From Limnohabitans sp. T6-5 (GTDB taxonomy: Bacteria > Pseudomonadota > Gammaproteobacteria > Burkholderiales > Burkholderiaceae_C), in the NCBI RefSeq assembly GCF_003063315.1, contig NZ_NERV01000002.1, forward strand, positions 744,001-808,000: a stretch of 64,000 nt of DNA, in the 5' to 3' direction. Shown here one piece after another: positions 7,961-18,724 of the stretch. The notes under the pieces were generated by a model. That model worked only from the letters and a program-made list of their open reading frames with translations. It did not search any database and was not told the DNA's origin. The first letter of the stretch is position 1; each line of letters begins with the position of its first letter. The position numbers and the translations under genes are program-made.

Positions 7961-8036
7961 ATAGGGGGCCTCCATTTTTTTTAGGAGGCACCCCTGCCAC
8001 ACCACCCGGCATGCGGGTCCGCACCGGGCGGTTCGT
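7961..8036 (-). ncRNA. Group II intron domains V and VI
   Basis: Read on the minus strand, domain V folds around arms ACCGCCCGG and CCGGGTGGTGT with GCGGAC/CCGC inside (about 7998-8036). Domain VI is a hairpin with arms GCCTCC and GGAGGC around an A-rich loop (7965-7990). These are the catalytic and branch-point domains required for splicing and retrohoming. Confidence 0.75.
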
Positions 8037-8046
8037 GAGCTTGAGG

Positions 8047-9450
8047 TCAGGACAGCCTTGGCACCCCCAGCCCATCAAAGTACGCAATGGTCAGCACGCG
8101 CTTGATGGCTCCGTCACTGTTGCGCCACCACCGATGGCAGTTACCCGCCACTTGGTTCGCCACATCTTCCGAGGCCCCAAGCGCCTTCAATTCCCTATAG
8201 ATCGCCTTCGGCCTCTTCCAGTGCCTGAGCTGTATAGCCCTCAGCCGATGACGCAACCACTCGTCCAGCTCTCGCCAGACCCCCGGCGTTTGCGCCATCC
8301 CGAAGTACGCCTTCCAGCCCAACAGGTAGGGCCTCAGCTTTTCCACCACTTGCGCCATGCTGCGCCCACCCGAGCGGCGCGTGAGTTGCCGGATGCGGGC
8401 CTTGAAGTTGTCCAGCGGCTTTTCGGCCACCTTGCATTTGACTTCCCGGCCCTTGGCCACCCACAGCGCGTACCCCAGGAACTTGCGCCCGAAGGCGCTG
8501 GCCACCGCGCTCTTGGCTTCGTTGATTTGAAGCTTCAAGCCCGTGTACAGTTTTCTGAGATACGCCATCACCCGTTCGCCCGCCTTCTTGCTGCCTACGT
8601 AGACGTTGCAGTCGTCAGCGTAGCGCGCGAAGCAGCAGCTGCGCGCCTCTAACGCCTTGTCCACATCGTCGAGCAACACGTTGGCCAACAGTGGACTGAG
8701 TGGCCCGCCTTGCGGCGTGCCCAGATGGCGATCGACCACCACCCCGCCGTCCATGATCCCGGCGTTCAGGTACGCCCGAATCAGCCGGATCACGCCAGCG
8801 TCATCGATGCGCCTCTTGAGCCTGTCGATCAGGATGTCGTGATTGACCCGGTCAAAGAACTTGGCCAAGTCCACGTCCACCACCACGCGTTTGCCCGATT
8901 GGACGTATGCCCGTGCAGCCTTGACCGCATCGTGTGCACGCCTGCCCGGTCGAAACCCGTGGCTGTGTTCGCTGAAGGTGGGGTCGATCAGTGGTTGCAG
9001 CACTTGCAAAAGGGCTTGCTGGATCAATCGATCTATGACCGTCGGAATTCCCAGCTCTCGTTGGCTGCCGTCCGGTTTGGGAATCAATACCTTGCGTACC
9101 GGACTGGGCCGGTAGCTTCCTGCCAGCAGCGCTTGGCGGATGTTTGGCCAGCTCGTTTGCAGCAAGCGGGCGGTCTGCTCGATATCGAGCCCGTCCACCC
9201 CAGCCGCACCCTTGTTGGCCTTGACCCGCTGCCACGCAGTTTGCAGGTTCCGTCTCGTCAGCGCCGCCTCCAGCAGGCCACCAGTGCCTGCCAACTGCTT
9301 TGCCAACCCTGTGCGCGGGTGCTCAGGAGGCGGGCCGCAGGTTTCGTCGCTGGCAAGATCACACAGGGCTTCACCCCGCGCTACGCTTGCCCGCCCGGGT
9401 TGCCCCGGCATCTGACGCATGGCCTTTGACATCCTCTTGTCCTCGCTCAC
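8047..9450 (-). CDS. ltrA: Group II intron-encoded reverse transcriptase/maturase
   Basis: 467 residues. The reverse transcriptase domain spans about residues 55-330, with blocks KPDGSQRELGIPTVIDRLIQ, HGFRPGRRAHDAV, VVDVDLAKFFDRVNHDIL, GTPQGGPLSPLLANVLLDD and the catalytic RYADD (FARYADDCNVYV). The maturase domain X follows (LRPYLLGWKAYFGMAQTPG ... WLRHRLRAIQLRHWKRP). No C-terminal HNH endonuclease domain is present; the protein ends in YFDGLGVPRLS. It splices the intron RNA and copies it into DNA at new sites. All catalytic blocks are intact with no frameshift, so the element may be active. Confidence 0.95.
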   Translation of the reverse strand: MSEDKRMSKAMRQMPGQPGRASVARGEALCDLASDETCGPPPEHPRTGLAKQLAGTGGLLEAALTRRNLQTAWQRVKANKGAAGVDGLDIEQTARLLQTSWPNIRQALLAGSYRPSPVRKVLIPKPDGSQRELGIPTVIDRLIQQALLQVLQPLIDPTFSEHSHGFRPGRRAHDAVKAARAYVQSGKRVVVDVDLAKFFDRVNHDILIDRLKRRIDDAGVIRLIRAYLNAGIMDGGVVVDRHLGTPQGGPLSPLLANVLLDDVDKALEARSCCFARYADDCNVYVGSKKAGERVMAYLRKLYTGLKLQINEAKSAVASAFGRKFLGYALWVAKGREVKCKVAEKPLDNFKARIRQLTRRSGGRSMAQVVEKLRPYLLGWKAYFGMAQTPGVWRELDEWLRHRLRAIQLRHWKRPKAIYRELKALGASEDVANQVAGNCHRWWRNSDGAIKRVLTIAYFDGLGVPRLS

Positions 9451-9840
9451 TCACTCTCGTTCGGTCCTTCGCTCTTGCCTTGTGGCCTCAGCGGCCCCGG
9501 CTCCAACTACTACGACCTCTGCTGACTTCTCGCTCCGGCAGTGCCGTCTTCCTTTCAGAAACAAGGCGAGATCTCCCCGGGTAAGAACGCACTCCTTCGC
9601 TGCACAACCGCTGCATCTACGCCACTTCGCCTTGATCACGAGAGCTTCGCGGTAAATGGCCCGCTCGCCCTGCTTGGCAGCGCCTTCTATGCAGTTCTTG
9701 TTCATCGGCTCGCAGTTTCGCTCCACGCTTCCTTCCCACACTCGGTCACCCTCATGCAGTTGCGCTTCGCTTCGTTCGCTGTGATCAACTTACGGGAGGA
9801 CTTGCACCTCCAAGAGTGCGCCCGTGCCGGGCGCACCATA

Positions 9841-9872
9841 AAAAAAACCCAAGTCATGAATTGACTTGGGTT
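9841..9872 (-). terminator. Terminator of tRNA-Ser and group II intron target
   Basis: The arms AACCCAAGTCA and TGACTTGGGTT enclose a five-base loop and are followed on the minus strand by a run of T residues. It lies 8 bases after the tRNA 3' end, and the intron begins four bases after the T-run. Confidence 0.9.
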
Positions 9873-9880
9873 TTTCAGTT

Positions 9881-9971
9881 TGGCGGAGCAAGAGGGATTC
9901 GAACCCTCGATACGGTATAACCGTATACCGGATTTCGAGTCCGGCGCATTCGACCACTCTGCCATCGCTCC
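9881..9971 (-). tRNA. tRNA-Ser (anticodon CGA)
   Basis: The 91-base minus-strand sequence starts GGAGCGATGGCAGAGTGG and ends in an encoded CCA. The acceptor stem pairs fully with one G-U. The anticodon loop reads CTCGAAA (anticodon CGA, decoding UCG). A long variable arm (TATACGGTTATACCGTA) is the class II hallmark of tRNA-Ser, and the T arm contains GGTTCGAATCC. serS lies 520 bases upstream on the same strand. Confidence 0.95.
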
Positions 9972-10008
9972 TGAGTATCTTGTCGAAGGCGTGATTCTAG
10001 CAGAGCCG

Positions 10009-10493
10009 TCAGGGCTTCTTGGGCGCAACGACCGCAGCATTGCGCGGGGCCATGGTCAAGGTCACCAGACTGCTGCTCATCACGCCGCCATCGAGCATTT
10101 CAAAGGTGGCGGTGCGCTCCTGACGCGTCATGACCATGAAACTGGTTTTGCCGCGAATGGCCGACACCACCGTCCACCCTTGGGCGGGGTAGGTGTCCAG
10201 AAAAAAGCGGTAAGCCGCATCAAAATCACGCCCCACATCAAGCACAACCCGACCCACCCAGTTGTCTCCGGCCCCGATGATCAGGGACTGATCGGCCCGG
10301 ATCAGGCTGCCTGCGGGCAAAGGCAATGTCCCCAACAATTGAGTCGGGTTTTGCACCAGCCCATTGGGATCTCCGGCGGCCAAGGTGGTGGAGCCAGGGT
10401 TGGCGCACCCCATCAAGCCGCTGACGCACAAGCCGACCAACCCAAGCCAGCCCAAACGGTTCAGCCAAAAATTTGGAGTCGATGAAGAAGCCA

Positions 10494-10494
<1 letters not shown>
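10009..10494 (-). CDS. Putative lipoprotein of unknown function
   Basis: About 161 residues. The N-terminus is a lipoprotein signal: a hydrophobic stretch (LGWLGLVGLCVSG) followed by the lipobox LMGC, so the mature protein would start at that Cys and be lipid-anchored in the periplasm. The remainder (SLIIGAGDNWVGRVVLDVGR, YRFFLDTYPAQGWTVVSAIR) looks like a small alpha/beta domain of a kind seen in uncharacterised betaproteobacterial lipoproteins. It starts at the ATG that shares one base with the serS stop (GTGATGA context), so it is translationally coupled to serS. The role is unknown. Confidence 0.72.
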
Positions 10495-11876
<1,382 letters not shown>

Positions 11877-12809
11877 TCAGCCGAGCTTCAAGCCTTTAGG
11901 CAAGGGGAACTTGATGGTTTCCTGGATGCCGTCAAGTGTGCGCACCGACACCGCACCCAATTCACGCAAGCGGTTGATCACGGCTTGCACCAGCACATCC
12001 GGGGCCGAAGCACCGGCGGTCAGACCCACTTTTTGAACCTTCTCCAACCAGGCGGGCTGGAGGTCTTCGGCACTGTCCACCATGTAAGCGGGCGTGCCCA
12101 GGCGATCGGCCAACTCACGCAAGCGGTTGCTGTTGGAGCTGGTCGGGCTGCCCACAACGATGACCACATCGACTTGCGGACTGAGCAACTTCACGGCGTC
12201 TTGCCGGTTTTGGGTGGCGTAGCAAATGTCTTGTTGCTTGGGCTCGCGCACTTGCGGAAACCGCGCCTTGACGGCTGCAACAATCTCCGCCGCGTCGTCC
12301 ACGCTCAAGGTCGTCTGGGTGACGACCGCTAATTTGTCGGTTTGCGCAGGCTGCACCGTGGCCACATCGGCCACGTCTTCTACCAAGTGGATGCCACTGT
12401 CGAGCTGCCCCATGGTGCCCTCGACCTCGGGGTGGCCCTTGTGGCCGATCATGATGAACTCGTAACCCTCTTTGTGCAGCTTGGCCAGCTCCACATGCAC
12501 CTTGGTGACCAAGGGACAGGTGGCGTCAAAAATCCGAAAACCACGCCGCTCGGCCTCTTGCTGAATGGCCAGGCTCACCCCATGGGCACTGAAAATCAAG
12601 GTTGCATCCGGGGGAACCTCGGACAATTCCTCAATGAAAATGGCGCCCTTGGCCTTGAGGTCATTGACCACATAGGTGTTGTGCACGATTTCATGGCGCA
12701 CATAAATCGGGCGACCAAACTTGGTCAGCGCATGCTCCACGATGTCAATGGCGCGGTCCACCCCTGCACAAAAGCCCCGGGGCTCGGCCAACAGCACTTC
12801 AGACGTCAT
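11877..12809 (-). CDS. ispH: 4-hydroxy-3-methylbut-2-enyl diphosphate reductase
   Basis: 310 residues. The protein starts [20 protein letters not shown], with the first Fe-S Cys in PRGFCAGV, the second in [12 protein letters not shown] and the third in [13 protein letters not shown]. IspH makes IPP and DMAPP in the last step of the non-mevalonate isoprenoid pathway. The ATG at 12809 shares its first base with the stop of the FKBP gene upstream, a pairing (slpA-ispH) that is widespread in proteobacteria. The upstream GTG at 12812 is an alternative start. Confidence 0.97.
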   Translation of the reverse strand: MTSEVLLAEPRGFCAGVDRAIDIVEHALTKFGRPIYVRHEIVHNTYVVNDLKAKGAIFIEELSEVPPDATLIFSAHGVSLAIQQEAERRGFRIFDATCPLVTKVHVELAKLHKEGYEFIMIGHKGHPEVEGTMGQLDSGIHLVEDVADVATVQPAQTDKLAVVTQTTLSVDDAAEIVAAVKARFPQVREPKQQDICYATQNRQDAVKLLSPQVDVVIVVGSPTSSNSNRLRELADRLGTPAYMVDSAEDLQPAWLEKVQKVGLTAGASAPDVLVQAVINRLRELGAVSVRTLDGIQETIKFPLPKGLKLG

Positions 12810-13252
12810 CACAACACTCCAATCAATTGCACTTCAAACGTCACCGGCTGACCCGCTAAAGGGTGGTTGAAGTCAAACAGCACCGCGCCCTCTTCGCCCA
12901 CCTGCAAGACGGTGCCCGCATAAGCGCCCAGGCCATCGGGGGTCGGGAACTGCACCACATCGCCTTCGGTGTATTTCTCCATCGGATCGCCCAGCTCATT
13001 GAGCAGCTTGCGCGCCACCCATTGCTGCATGTCGGGATTGTGGTCGCCAAAAGCCTCGCCAGCGGGCAGCTCCATCACGGTGCGGGTGCCTTCTTCGAGA
13101 CCCAGCAAACGCTGCTCCATGGCGGGCGTCAACTCGCCCGAGCCCAGCGAGAGGGTGGCCGGTTTCTCGTTGAAAGTGTTGATGATGTCCCCTTGAGGGC
13201 CGGCCAGGCGGTAGTGAAGCGTCAAAAAGGAACCGGGTTGAACAGTGGACAT
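12809..13252 (-). CDS. slpA: FKBP-type peptidyl-prolyl isomerase, SlpA-like
   Basis: 147 residues. The FKBP fold is split by an insert-in-flap domain as in SlpA/SlyD: N-terminal [18 protein letters not shown], then [20 protein letters not shown], the flap domain (about 65-120) and a C-terminal [20 protein letters not shown], whose NHPLAG motif is diagnostic. It catalyses proline isomerisation and acts as a chaperone in the cytoplasm. No metal-binding His-rich tail is present, so it is SlpA rather than SlyD. It is the first gene of the slpA-ispH pair. Confidence 0.94.
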   Translation of the reverse strand: MSTVQPGSFLTLHYRLAGPQGDIINTFNEKPATLSLGSGELTPAMEQRLLGLEEGTRTVMELPAGEAFGDHNPDMQQWVARKLLNELGDPMEKYTEGDVVQFPTPDGLGAYAGTVLQVGEEGAVLFDFNHPLAGQPVTFEVQLIGVL

Positions 13253-13383
13253 AAGGGTTTTCTGGAATGCCGCAAACGCGGCGGAACAGGCATAAAGAAG
13301 CCACTATTGTAAAAAGCCGGGCCAACCCGCTCCATTCAAGGGGCAAGACAGGCCAACAGGCTGCTCCAGGGAGGGGCTTTCAC

Positions 13384-14055
13384 ATGAGCATCAAGGACTT
13401 GCCGGCCGATGCACGGCCTCGTGAAAAATTGCTGGCCCGAGGCCCGCAGGCCCTGAGTGATGTCGAGTTGCTGGCCATTTTGCTGCGCACGGGCATGGCG
13501 GGTAAAAACGTCTTTCAGCTGGCCCAGGAGCTGCTTGACCCGGGCGGCATCGCGGGCTTGCTGCAAGCCAGCCCTGCATCGCTCAAAACCGTCAAAGGAC
13601 TGGGCCCTGCCAAAAAAGCCGAGTTGCTGGCCGTGTTTGAAATCGCCCGCAGAGCGCTGAGCCAGCGGCTGCAAGAGCGCCAGGCCTTCCACACCCCCGA
13701 TGCGGTCAAGCAATACCTGCAATTGCAGCTGGCCCATAAGACCCATGAAGTCTTCGCCGTGCTATTTTTGGACAGCCAGAACCGGCTGCTGGCCTGGGAA
13801 GAGCTGTTTCGGGGCACGCTCAGCCAAACCTCGGTCTACCCCCGCGAAGTCGTCATGCGCGCCCTGCACCACCAGGCCGCCGCCGTCGTCCTCTCACACA
13901 ACCACCCCAGCGGGTCGGTGCAGCCCAGCCGGGCCGACGAAGCGTTGACCCAATCGCTCAAAGCCTCGCTGGCCCTGGTCGATGTGCGTGTGCTCGACCA
14001 CATCATCGTGGGCCAGGGCCAAGCCCTGTCCATGGCTGAGCAGGCTTTGATGTGA
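13384..14055 (+). CDS. radC: RadC family JAMM-domain protein
   Basis: 223 residues from the ATG at 13384, picked because GGGAGG precedes it and the protein then starts [17 protein letters not shown] like other RadC proteins; an upstream in-frame ATG at 13267 would add unrelated residues. A helix-hairpin-helix region ([17 protein letters not shown]) precedes the MPN/JAMM domain with [19 protein letters not shown], which carries the metal-binding His residues and Asp. The function of RadC is unsettled; the old link to DNA repair is doubtful, and recent work points to a role in DNA transactions such as transformation. It is divergent from slpA. Confidence 0.93.
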   Translation: MSIKDLPADARPREKLLARGPQALSDVELLAILLRTGMAGKNVFQLAQELLDPGGIAGLLQASPASLKTVKGLGPAKKAELLAVFEIARRALSQRLQERQAFHTPDAVKQYLQLQLAHKTHEVFAVLFLDSQNRLLAWEELFRGTLSQTSVYPREVVMRALHHQAAAVVLSHNHPSGSVQPSRADEALTQSLKASLALVDVRVLDHIIVGQGQALSMAEQALM

Positions 14056-14100
14056 GCCACATCAAAGCCTGCCGCCCATGAAGGCACGACAAGTCGTCTT

Positions 14101-14203
14101 GTAGGTCGGTGGTCAAAGACCCCGACATCTTTGCAGCGACGTGCAATGCCCATGCAAGCCTTGTCTGCCACGCCAAACGTCGGACTCTTCGTATGCCGAC
14201 CTG
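14101..14203. repeat. Hairpin repeat pair between radC and the PfkB kinase gene
   Basis: One copy at 14101-14127 begins GTAGGTCGGTGGTC and ends GACCCCGAC. A second, at 14179-14203, begins GTCGGACTC and ends GCCGACCT. They belong to the dispersed family that also forms the tandem array at 43934-44985. The 233-base gap 14056-14288 holds nothing else recognised. Confidence 0.8.
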
Positions 14204-14288
14204 CCAGGCGCAATGTAAACATCGACGGCGAATCGGCCCCGACCAGGACGCACCGGTAAACTCGCTGCTTTTGATTCCCGCACAGGCC

Positions 14289-15287
14289 ATGTCCCACCAC
14301 CACCTCTACGCCATCGGCAATGCCCTGGTCGATACCGAATACGAAGTCTCTGACGAGTTGCTGCACACCATGGGGGTCAGCAAGCGCCACATGACGCTGA
14401 TCGATACCCCCCAGCGGGCCGAGTTGCTGACACATGTGCATGGCTTGCACGCCCGCCGCACGGGCGGAGGGTCGGCGGGCAACACCGTGGTGGCTTTGGC
14501 TCAACTGGGGGGCAAGGCGTTTTATTCTTGCCGCGTGGCCGATGACGAACTGGGGGCTTTTTACAGCCAGGACCTGCAAGACAACGGCGTGGCCACCAAC
14601 CTGACACACACCCAAGCTCAGCCCGGTCAAACCGGCAGCTGCATGGTGCTGGTCACCCCCGATGCAGAGCGCAGCATGTGCACCTTTCTGGGCGCCACAT
14701 CGCAACTCGATGCCAGCGCCCTGCACCCCCAGGACATTGCCAAATCTCGGATTTATTACATGGAAGGCTACCTGGCAGCATCGCCCACGGGGCTGGAGGC
14801 CGCTGTGCAAGGCCGCCAGATCGCGCTCGAGCACAAAGTGGCCACCGCCTTGACGCTCAGCGACGTGAGCATGATCAACTTCTGCCGTCCTGGCCTGCAA
14901 GCCATGATTGGTGAAGGCCTGGACTATCTGTTTGCCAACGAAGAAGAAGCGCAAACCTGGTGCGGCACCACCGATCTGGACGCCATCATCGAACAGTTGT
15001 CCCAGTTGGCCAGCACTGTTTGCCTGACACGAGGCCCGCAGGGCAGCATCGTCATTCAGGGCAAAGAACGCAGCGATGTGCCCGCCGTACCGACCCGGGC
15101 CGTGGACACCAACGGCGCTGGCGACATGTTTGCCGGGGCCTTCCTGTTCGGCATCACCCATGGCCACAGCCCCGTCCAGTCAGCGGCTTTGGCCAACCGC
15201 GCCGCAGCAGCGGTGGTCGGCCAGCACGGCAACCGCCTCAGCACAACGCAGTTGCAAACCCTTTACGCCGACTTCCAGAATGCCTGA
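14289..15287 (+). CDS. PfkB family kinase, adenosine kinase-like
   Basis: 332 residues from ATG 14289 (MSHHHLYAIGNALVDTEYEV). The substrate-binding GGGSAGNTVVALAQLGGKAF pattern and the C-terminal DTNGAGDMFAGAFLFG signature identify a PfkB kinase. Overall similarity, including GNALVDTEYEV and FLGATSQL, points to the adenosine/ribokinase-like clade common in betaproteobacteria. It probably phosphorylates a nucleoside or sugar in the cytoplasm; adenosine is the family guess, not proven. It is transcribed alone, convergent with the ABC exporter operon. Confidence 0.85.
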   Translation: MSHHHLYAIGNALVDTEYEVSDELLHTMGVSKRHMTLIDTPQRAELLTHVHGLHARRTGGGSAGNTVVALAQLGGKAFYSCRVADDELGAFYSQDLQDNGVATNLTHTQAQPGQTGSCMVLVTPDAERSMCTFLGATSQLDASALHPQDIAKSRIYYMEGYLAASPTGLEAAVQGRQIALEHKVATALTLSDVSMINFCRPGLQAMIGEGLDYLFANEEEAQTWCGTTDLDAIIEQLSQLASTVCLTRGPQGSIVIQGKERSDVPAVPTRAVDTNGAGDMFAGAFLFGITHGHSPVQSAALANRAAAAVVGQHGNRLSTTQLQTLYADFQNA

Positions 15288-15317
15288 CTGCGTTGATCCG
15301 TCCCCACGCGGGCCGGA

Positions 15318-16001
15318 TCAAGCCTGGATCAGGCCATCCACCACCTGAATGGTCTTGTCGCAGCGCCGGGCCATCTCGGGGTTGTGGGTGACCAAGAGCA
15401 CCGTGGTGCCCTGCTCCTGGTTGATGCGCCGCAGCAGGTCAAACACCGCGTCAGCGCTTTTGGTGTCGAGATTGCCCGTGGGCTCGTCGGCCAGCAAGAG
15501 TGCCGGGTTCATGGCCAATGCTCGGGCCAGGGCCACGCGCTGCTGCTGGCCGCCGCTCATGTTGTTGGCCAGGTTGTTTTTCCAGGGTGTCAGGCCCACA
15601 CTCTCCAGCAACTCTTCGGCACGCTGACGCATCTGCGCATTGGGAAAGCCCGCCGCCCCCAGCATGGGCATCATCACGTTCTCCAGCGCCGTGAAGGCCG
15701 TGATCAGATGGTGGTATTGAAAAACAAAGCCGATGCTGTGCCCACGCAAACGGGTCAGGTCTGCTTCACCCAGGGTGGTGGTTTCTTCCCCCATCAACTG
15801 CAAGGTGCCCGAGGTAGGCCGGTCCAGCAAACCCATGATGTTCAGCAAGGTGCTTTTGCCCGAACCCGAGGGCCCCATCACCGCGCAAAAATCACCTCGC
15901 AAAAGCGTCAGATCGATGCCGTGCAAGACCTCGGTCTCAATGCCGGTGCCCACATTGAAGACTTTGCGCACCCCTTGCAGTTGAACCACCACCTCAGCCA
16001 C
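15318..16001 (-). CDS. ABC exporter ATPase, LolD/MacB type
   Basis: 227 residues from the GTG at 16001 ([18 protein letters not shown]). It contains Walker [10 protein letters not shown], the Q-loop in FVFQYHHL, the signature [15 protein letters not shown], Walker [14 protein letters not shown] and the H-loop LLVTHNPEM. The [11 protein letters not shown] form is typical of the MacB/LolD/FtsE group. It powers the permease encoded upstream, whose 3' end it overlaps by 8 bases, together with a membrane-fusion protein. Longer starts would extend over the permease gene with no similarity. Confidence 0.92.
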   Translation of the reverse strand: MAEVVVQLQGVRKVFNVGTGIETEVLHGIDLTLLRGDFCAVMGPSGSGKSTLLNIMGLLDRPTSGTLQLMGEETTTLGEADLTRLRGHSIGFVFQYHHLITAFTALENVMMPMLGAAGFPNAQMRQRAEELLESVGLTPWKNNLANNMSGGQQQRVALARALAMNPALLLADEPTGNLDTKSADAVFDLLRRINQEQGTTVLLVTHNPEMARRCDKTIQVVDGLIQA

Positions 16002-17217
16002 GGATCGCCTCCACCGGGTCGAGCCGAGCCGCCCGCAAGGCGGGCGCAAAGGCTGCCAGCAAACCGGTCACCGAAGCCAGCCCCAAGGCCAGTGCAAACA
16101 AATTCGGGTCCAGTACCAAAGGAAACAAGGGCGTGCCATCAGCGTTCAGCGCCAGGTGTTGCCACAACACCAGGCCGCCCGCCCCCACCAGACAGCCCAG
16201 CACCGCACCGCCAAAACCCAGCACACCGCCTTGCAACAAAAACACCCGCAGGATTTGCCCCCGCGAAATGCCCATGGCCCGCAAAATGCCGATCTCGCGT
16301 GACTTTTGCACCACCGACACCACCAACACACTGGCGATGCCAAACGCCACGGACAAGCCTACAAAAAAGCGGATCGCCGTGTTGGCCGTAGTTTGAGCGC
16401 TGATGGCTGCAAAAAACTGCGCACTGCCCTTGATCCAGCTGTCGGCCTGCACGCCCAAGGTGGCGCTGATGCGCTGGGCGATGACTTCGGCGGCATACAC
16501 ATCGCGCACCGTGACCTCCAAGCTGGTGACGCCACCGGGCAAGCCCAGCAAACTTTGCGCTGTGCGCAGCGCCACAAACGTGCTGCGCTGATTGGCGCCT
16601 TTGTTGCCCAGGTCAAACACGCCCGACACCGTGAGGGTGATGGCATCTCCGGCCGCATTGGTCACCCGCAATTTGTCCCCCACCCCCACGCCCAAATCGC
16701 TGCTCAACTCCAAGCCGATCAAAATATCCTGCCCCGACAAACGGGACTCACCGAAGACTATTTTTTCAGGCAACTTGACGATCTGAAAATATTGTTCAGG
16801 CTCCACCCCGGTGACCGAAATCGCGCGGCTGGCCGAACCCCGCACGGCCAGGGCCGAGCCCCCAACCACCGGCGCCACCACCAGCACATCCGACATGCTG
16901 CGGACCTCGGCTTGCATGGACTGCCATTGGTCAATCGACTTGAGCCGCTGCAAAGGCGGCTGAACGATGGCGGCATTGACACCGTCTACACGCAATGTGC
17001 GCGTCACCTCTTTGGGCGGCAGCAACTCGATGTGCGCCTGCGCCGACAAGACCCGCTGAATGAAGTTGGTTTGCAAACCTGCCAGCAGCGCCGACATGAA
17101 CACGATGACCCCCACACCAATGGCCACCCCTGTCAGGATGAACACGGTTTGCAAACGACCCTCGCGCAAAAAGCGGATGGACACAATCCACTCAAACGGC
17201 ACCCAAGTTTTGTACAT
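15994..17217 (-). CDS. ABC exporter permease, MacB/LolE-like (FtsX domain)
   Basis: 407 residues: one N-terminal membrane helix ([20 protein letters not shown]), a large periplasmic domain of about 220 residues, then three C-terminal helices ([60 protein letters not shown]). The ending [15 protein letters not shown] is the classic FtsX/MacB tail. It acts mechanically across the inner membrane with the ATPase to drive export by way of the adaptor encoded 11 bases upstream. The substrate is unknown. Presence of an HlyD-type partner favours a MacAB-like exporter over LolCDE. Confidence 0.9.
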   Translation of the reverse strand: MYKTWVPFEWIVSIRFLREGRLQTVFILTGVAIGVGVIVFMSALLAGLQTNFIQRVLSAQAHIELLPPKEVTRTLRVDGVNAAIVQPPLQRLKSIDQWQSMQAEVRSMSDVLVVAPVVGGSALAVRGSASRAISVTGVEPEQYFQIVKLPEKIVFGESRLSGQDILIGLELSSDLGVGVGDKLRVTNAAGDAITLTVSGVFDLGNKGANQRSTFVALRTAQSLLGLPGGVTSLEVTVRDVYAAEVIAQRISATLGVQADSWIKGSAQFFAAISAQTTANTAIRFFVGLSVAFGIASVLVVSVVQKSREIGILRAMGISRGQILRVFLLQGGVLGFGGAVLGCLVGAGGLVLWQHLALNADGTPLFPLVLDPNLFALALGLASVTGLLAAFAPALRAARLDPVEAIRG

Positions 17218-17228
17218 GGCCGGACGGT

Positions 17229-18452
17229 TCAGGGAACAGAAGCAGCTTGCAACCGCACGCGCTGGCCCGCACGCAGGATCAAGGGCGTATCAATGACCGC
17301 ATCGCCCTCGCGCACACCCTCCAGCACCTCCACCCAGGCGCCTCCTCGCAAACCCAAGTTCACGGGTCTGTGCACCGCACGATTCGACACCACCAGCCAG
17401 ACCCAGGGGGCTGCTGACGAGATGTCGTGCACCACATTCACAGGCAAGGCCACGGCTTTCTGGCGCCGTGCCACTTCCATGTCCACCGACACCGTCATGT
17501 CCTGCTTCAAAAAACCGGGGGCCTCAGGCACATCCAGGCGCACTTCAACAGCCCCCGTCTGTGCATTCACCCCTGGGTGAATGAAAGCCACCACCGCCTT
17601 GAAACGCTGCTGCGCATAAGCATCGGCCGACGCCAGCGCCTGCTGACCCAGCGCCATCCAATGCAGGTTTTTTTCGTCGATCTGCACAATCAGCTGCGTG
17701 CGGCCCTCAGGCGACAACGTCAACAACACCTTGCCCGCCTGCACCACATCACCGGCCTCGACGTTGCGCGTGATGATTTGTCCATCCACAGGGGCTGCAA
17801 TCCGTGCATAGCGGGCACGGGCACGGGCTGTCTGGGCATTGGCCTGCGCTTCGCTTACTGCGCCGGTAGCCAGGACATGCTCACTGCCCGAAGGACTGGC
17901 AGACTCCATTTGCTTGCGTGCCGACACCACTTGAGCTTCGGCCAGCGCCAGCGCTTTGCGCGATTCATCCCGTGCGGCTTGCCCGACAAAGCCTTGGTCA
18001 AACAACTCATTTTGGCGTTGCCAGTTGGCCTGGGCCAAATCCCATTGCGCCTGGGCCTGCCGCAGTGTCTGTTGCGCCAGCGGGGCCTGCAGTTCTTGCA
18101 ACTGCCTGAGACGCCCCTGGGCCTGCACCACCGCCATATCGGCTTGCTGCTGCAATGCGTTCAACTCGGTCGATACCAATTCGATCAACACCTCGCCCTG
18201 GCGCACCTTCTGGCCCTCTGTCACCCCTACGCGCGCCACGGTTGCGGTGATCTGTGCGCCGATGTCCACCCGGTGCGGCGTCTGCACACGCCCTGTGGCC
18301 ACCACGGTCTGCACCAGATCACGGCGCACCACCGAGAGAGCCTCCACTTGCGGCCCCATCCACCAACGCCCACCCACAGCCGCCGCCAAGAGCAAAGCCA
18401 CCCCGACCAGCATGTGCCAGCGGTATTTGCGAACCCACGCCAAAGACAACAT
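17229..18452 (-). CDS. HlyD/MacA-type periplasmic adaptor protein
   Basis: 407 residues from the ATG at 18452, chosen because it places the membrane anchor (MLVGVALLLAAAVGGRWW) near the N-terminus; an upstream ATG at 18485 would add 11 residues. It has a lipoyl-like half (GRVQTPHRVDIGAQITATVA ... GQKVRQGEVLIEL), a long alpha-helical hairpin (about 100-190), the second lipoyl half (IAAPVDGQIITRNVEAGDVV) and a beta-barrel (LDVPEAPGFLKQDMTVSVDM). It links the inner-membrane ABC pump to an outer-membrane TolC-like channel, which is not encoded here. It is the first gene of the three-gene exporter operon. Confidence 0.92.
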   Translation of the reverse strand: MLSLAWVRKYRWHMLVGVALLLAAAVGGRWWMGPQVEALSVVRRDLVQTVVATGRVQTPHRVDIGAQITATVARVGVTEGQKVRQGEVLIELVSTELNALQQQADMAVVQAQGRLRQLQELQAPLAQQTLRQAQAQWDLAQANWQRQNELFDQGFVGQAARDESRKALALAEAQVVSARKQMESASPSGSEHVLATGAVSEAQANAQTARARARYARIAAPVDGQIITRNVEAGDVVQAGKVLLTLSPEGRTQLIVQIDEKNLHWMALGQQALASADAYAQQRFKAVVAFIHPGVNAQTGAVEVRLDVPEAPGFLKQDMTVSVDMEVARRQKAVALPVNVVHDISSAAPWVWLVVSNRAVHRPVNLGLRGGAWVEVLEGVREGDAVIDTPLILRAGQRVRLQAASVP

Positions 18453-18618
18453 CCGTTCCCCAATGCACCACATCCAGCAGTCCACACCACCGGGCAGAAA
18501 AATTCATTGTGCGGAGGTCCTGGGCCTGCGCGCCTGATGCAAGTCAAGAAAGGGCCAGTCACAGGTGCACTGTCAAAGCAACCCAAACTGAATTGGTCAT
18601 GCCTGTTGTGCGAAGCCT

Positions 18619-18645
18619 GTCGGGGTCTGCGAGTACCGACCTGCA
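18619..18645. repeat. Dispersed hairpin repeat copy
   Basis: GTCGGGGTCTGCGAGTACCG followed by ACCTGC. This copy mixes the two stem variants seen elsewhere in the window. It lies in the 18486-18724 gap upstream of the exporter operon and downstream of livF. Confidence 0.7.
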
Positions 18646-18668
18646 AGAAGGCATAGGGCGCGCAAAAA

Positions 18669-18696
18669 GCCAAAGGGCCGGTGAACCGGCCCTTTG
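18669..18696 (-). terminator. Terminator of the liv operon
   Basis: A long perfect hairpin with arms CCAAAGGGCCGGT and ACCGGCCCTTTGG is followed on the minus strand by CTTTTTG. It lies 28 bases past the livF stop. Confidence 0.88.
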
Positions 18697-18724
18697 GCAT
18701 GCGATGCGCACAAAATCCTGGCGA

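Larger units (their letters stand above)
7961..9836 (-). mobile_element. Group II intron, complete
   Basis: On the minus strand the element starts at 9836 with GTGCGCCCGGCACGGGCGCA, the 5' consensus of bacterial group II introns. It contains a maturase gene in its domain IV region and ends at 7961 with ...CCCCCTAT, which fits the 3' AY rule. Domains V and VI are readable at 7961-8036. Length is 1876 bases. The 5' flank is the terminator hairpin and T-run of tRNA-Ser, with four bases between the run and the intron. Inserting directly after an intrinsic terminator is the habit of class C introns, and the encoded protein lacks the HNH endonuclease domain, which agrees. The exact class and splice sites are inferred by eye. 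Confidence 0.85.

Noticed and set aside
8047-9450. Retron or diversity-generating retroelement reverse transcriptase
   Set aside because: The protein has a maturase domain X and lies within a full group II intron with readable domains V and VI.
15318-18452. LolCDE lipoprotein release system
   Set aside because: Only one permease is present and the operon includes an HlyD/MacA-type adaptor, so a MacAB-like exporter fits better.
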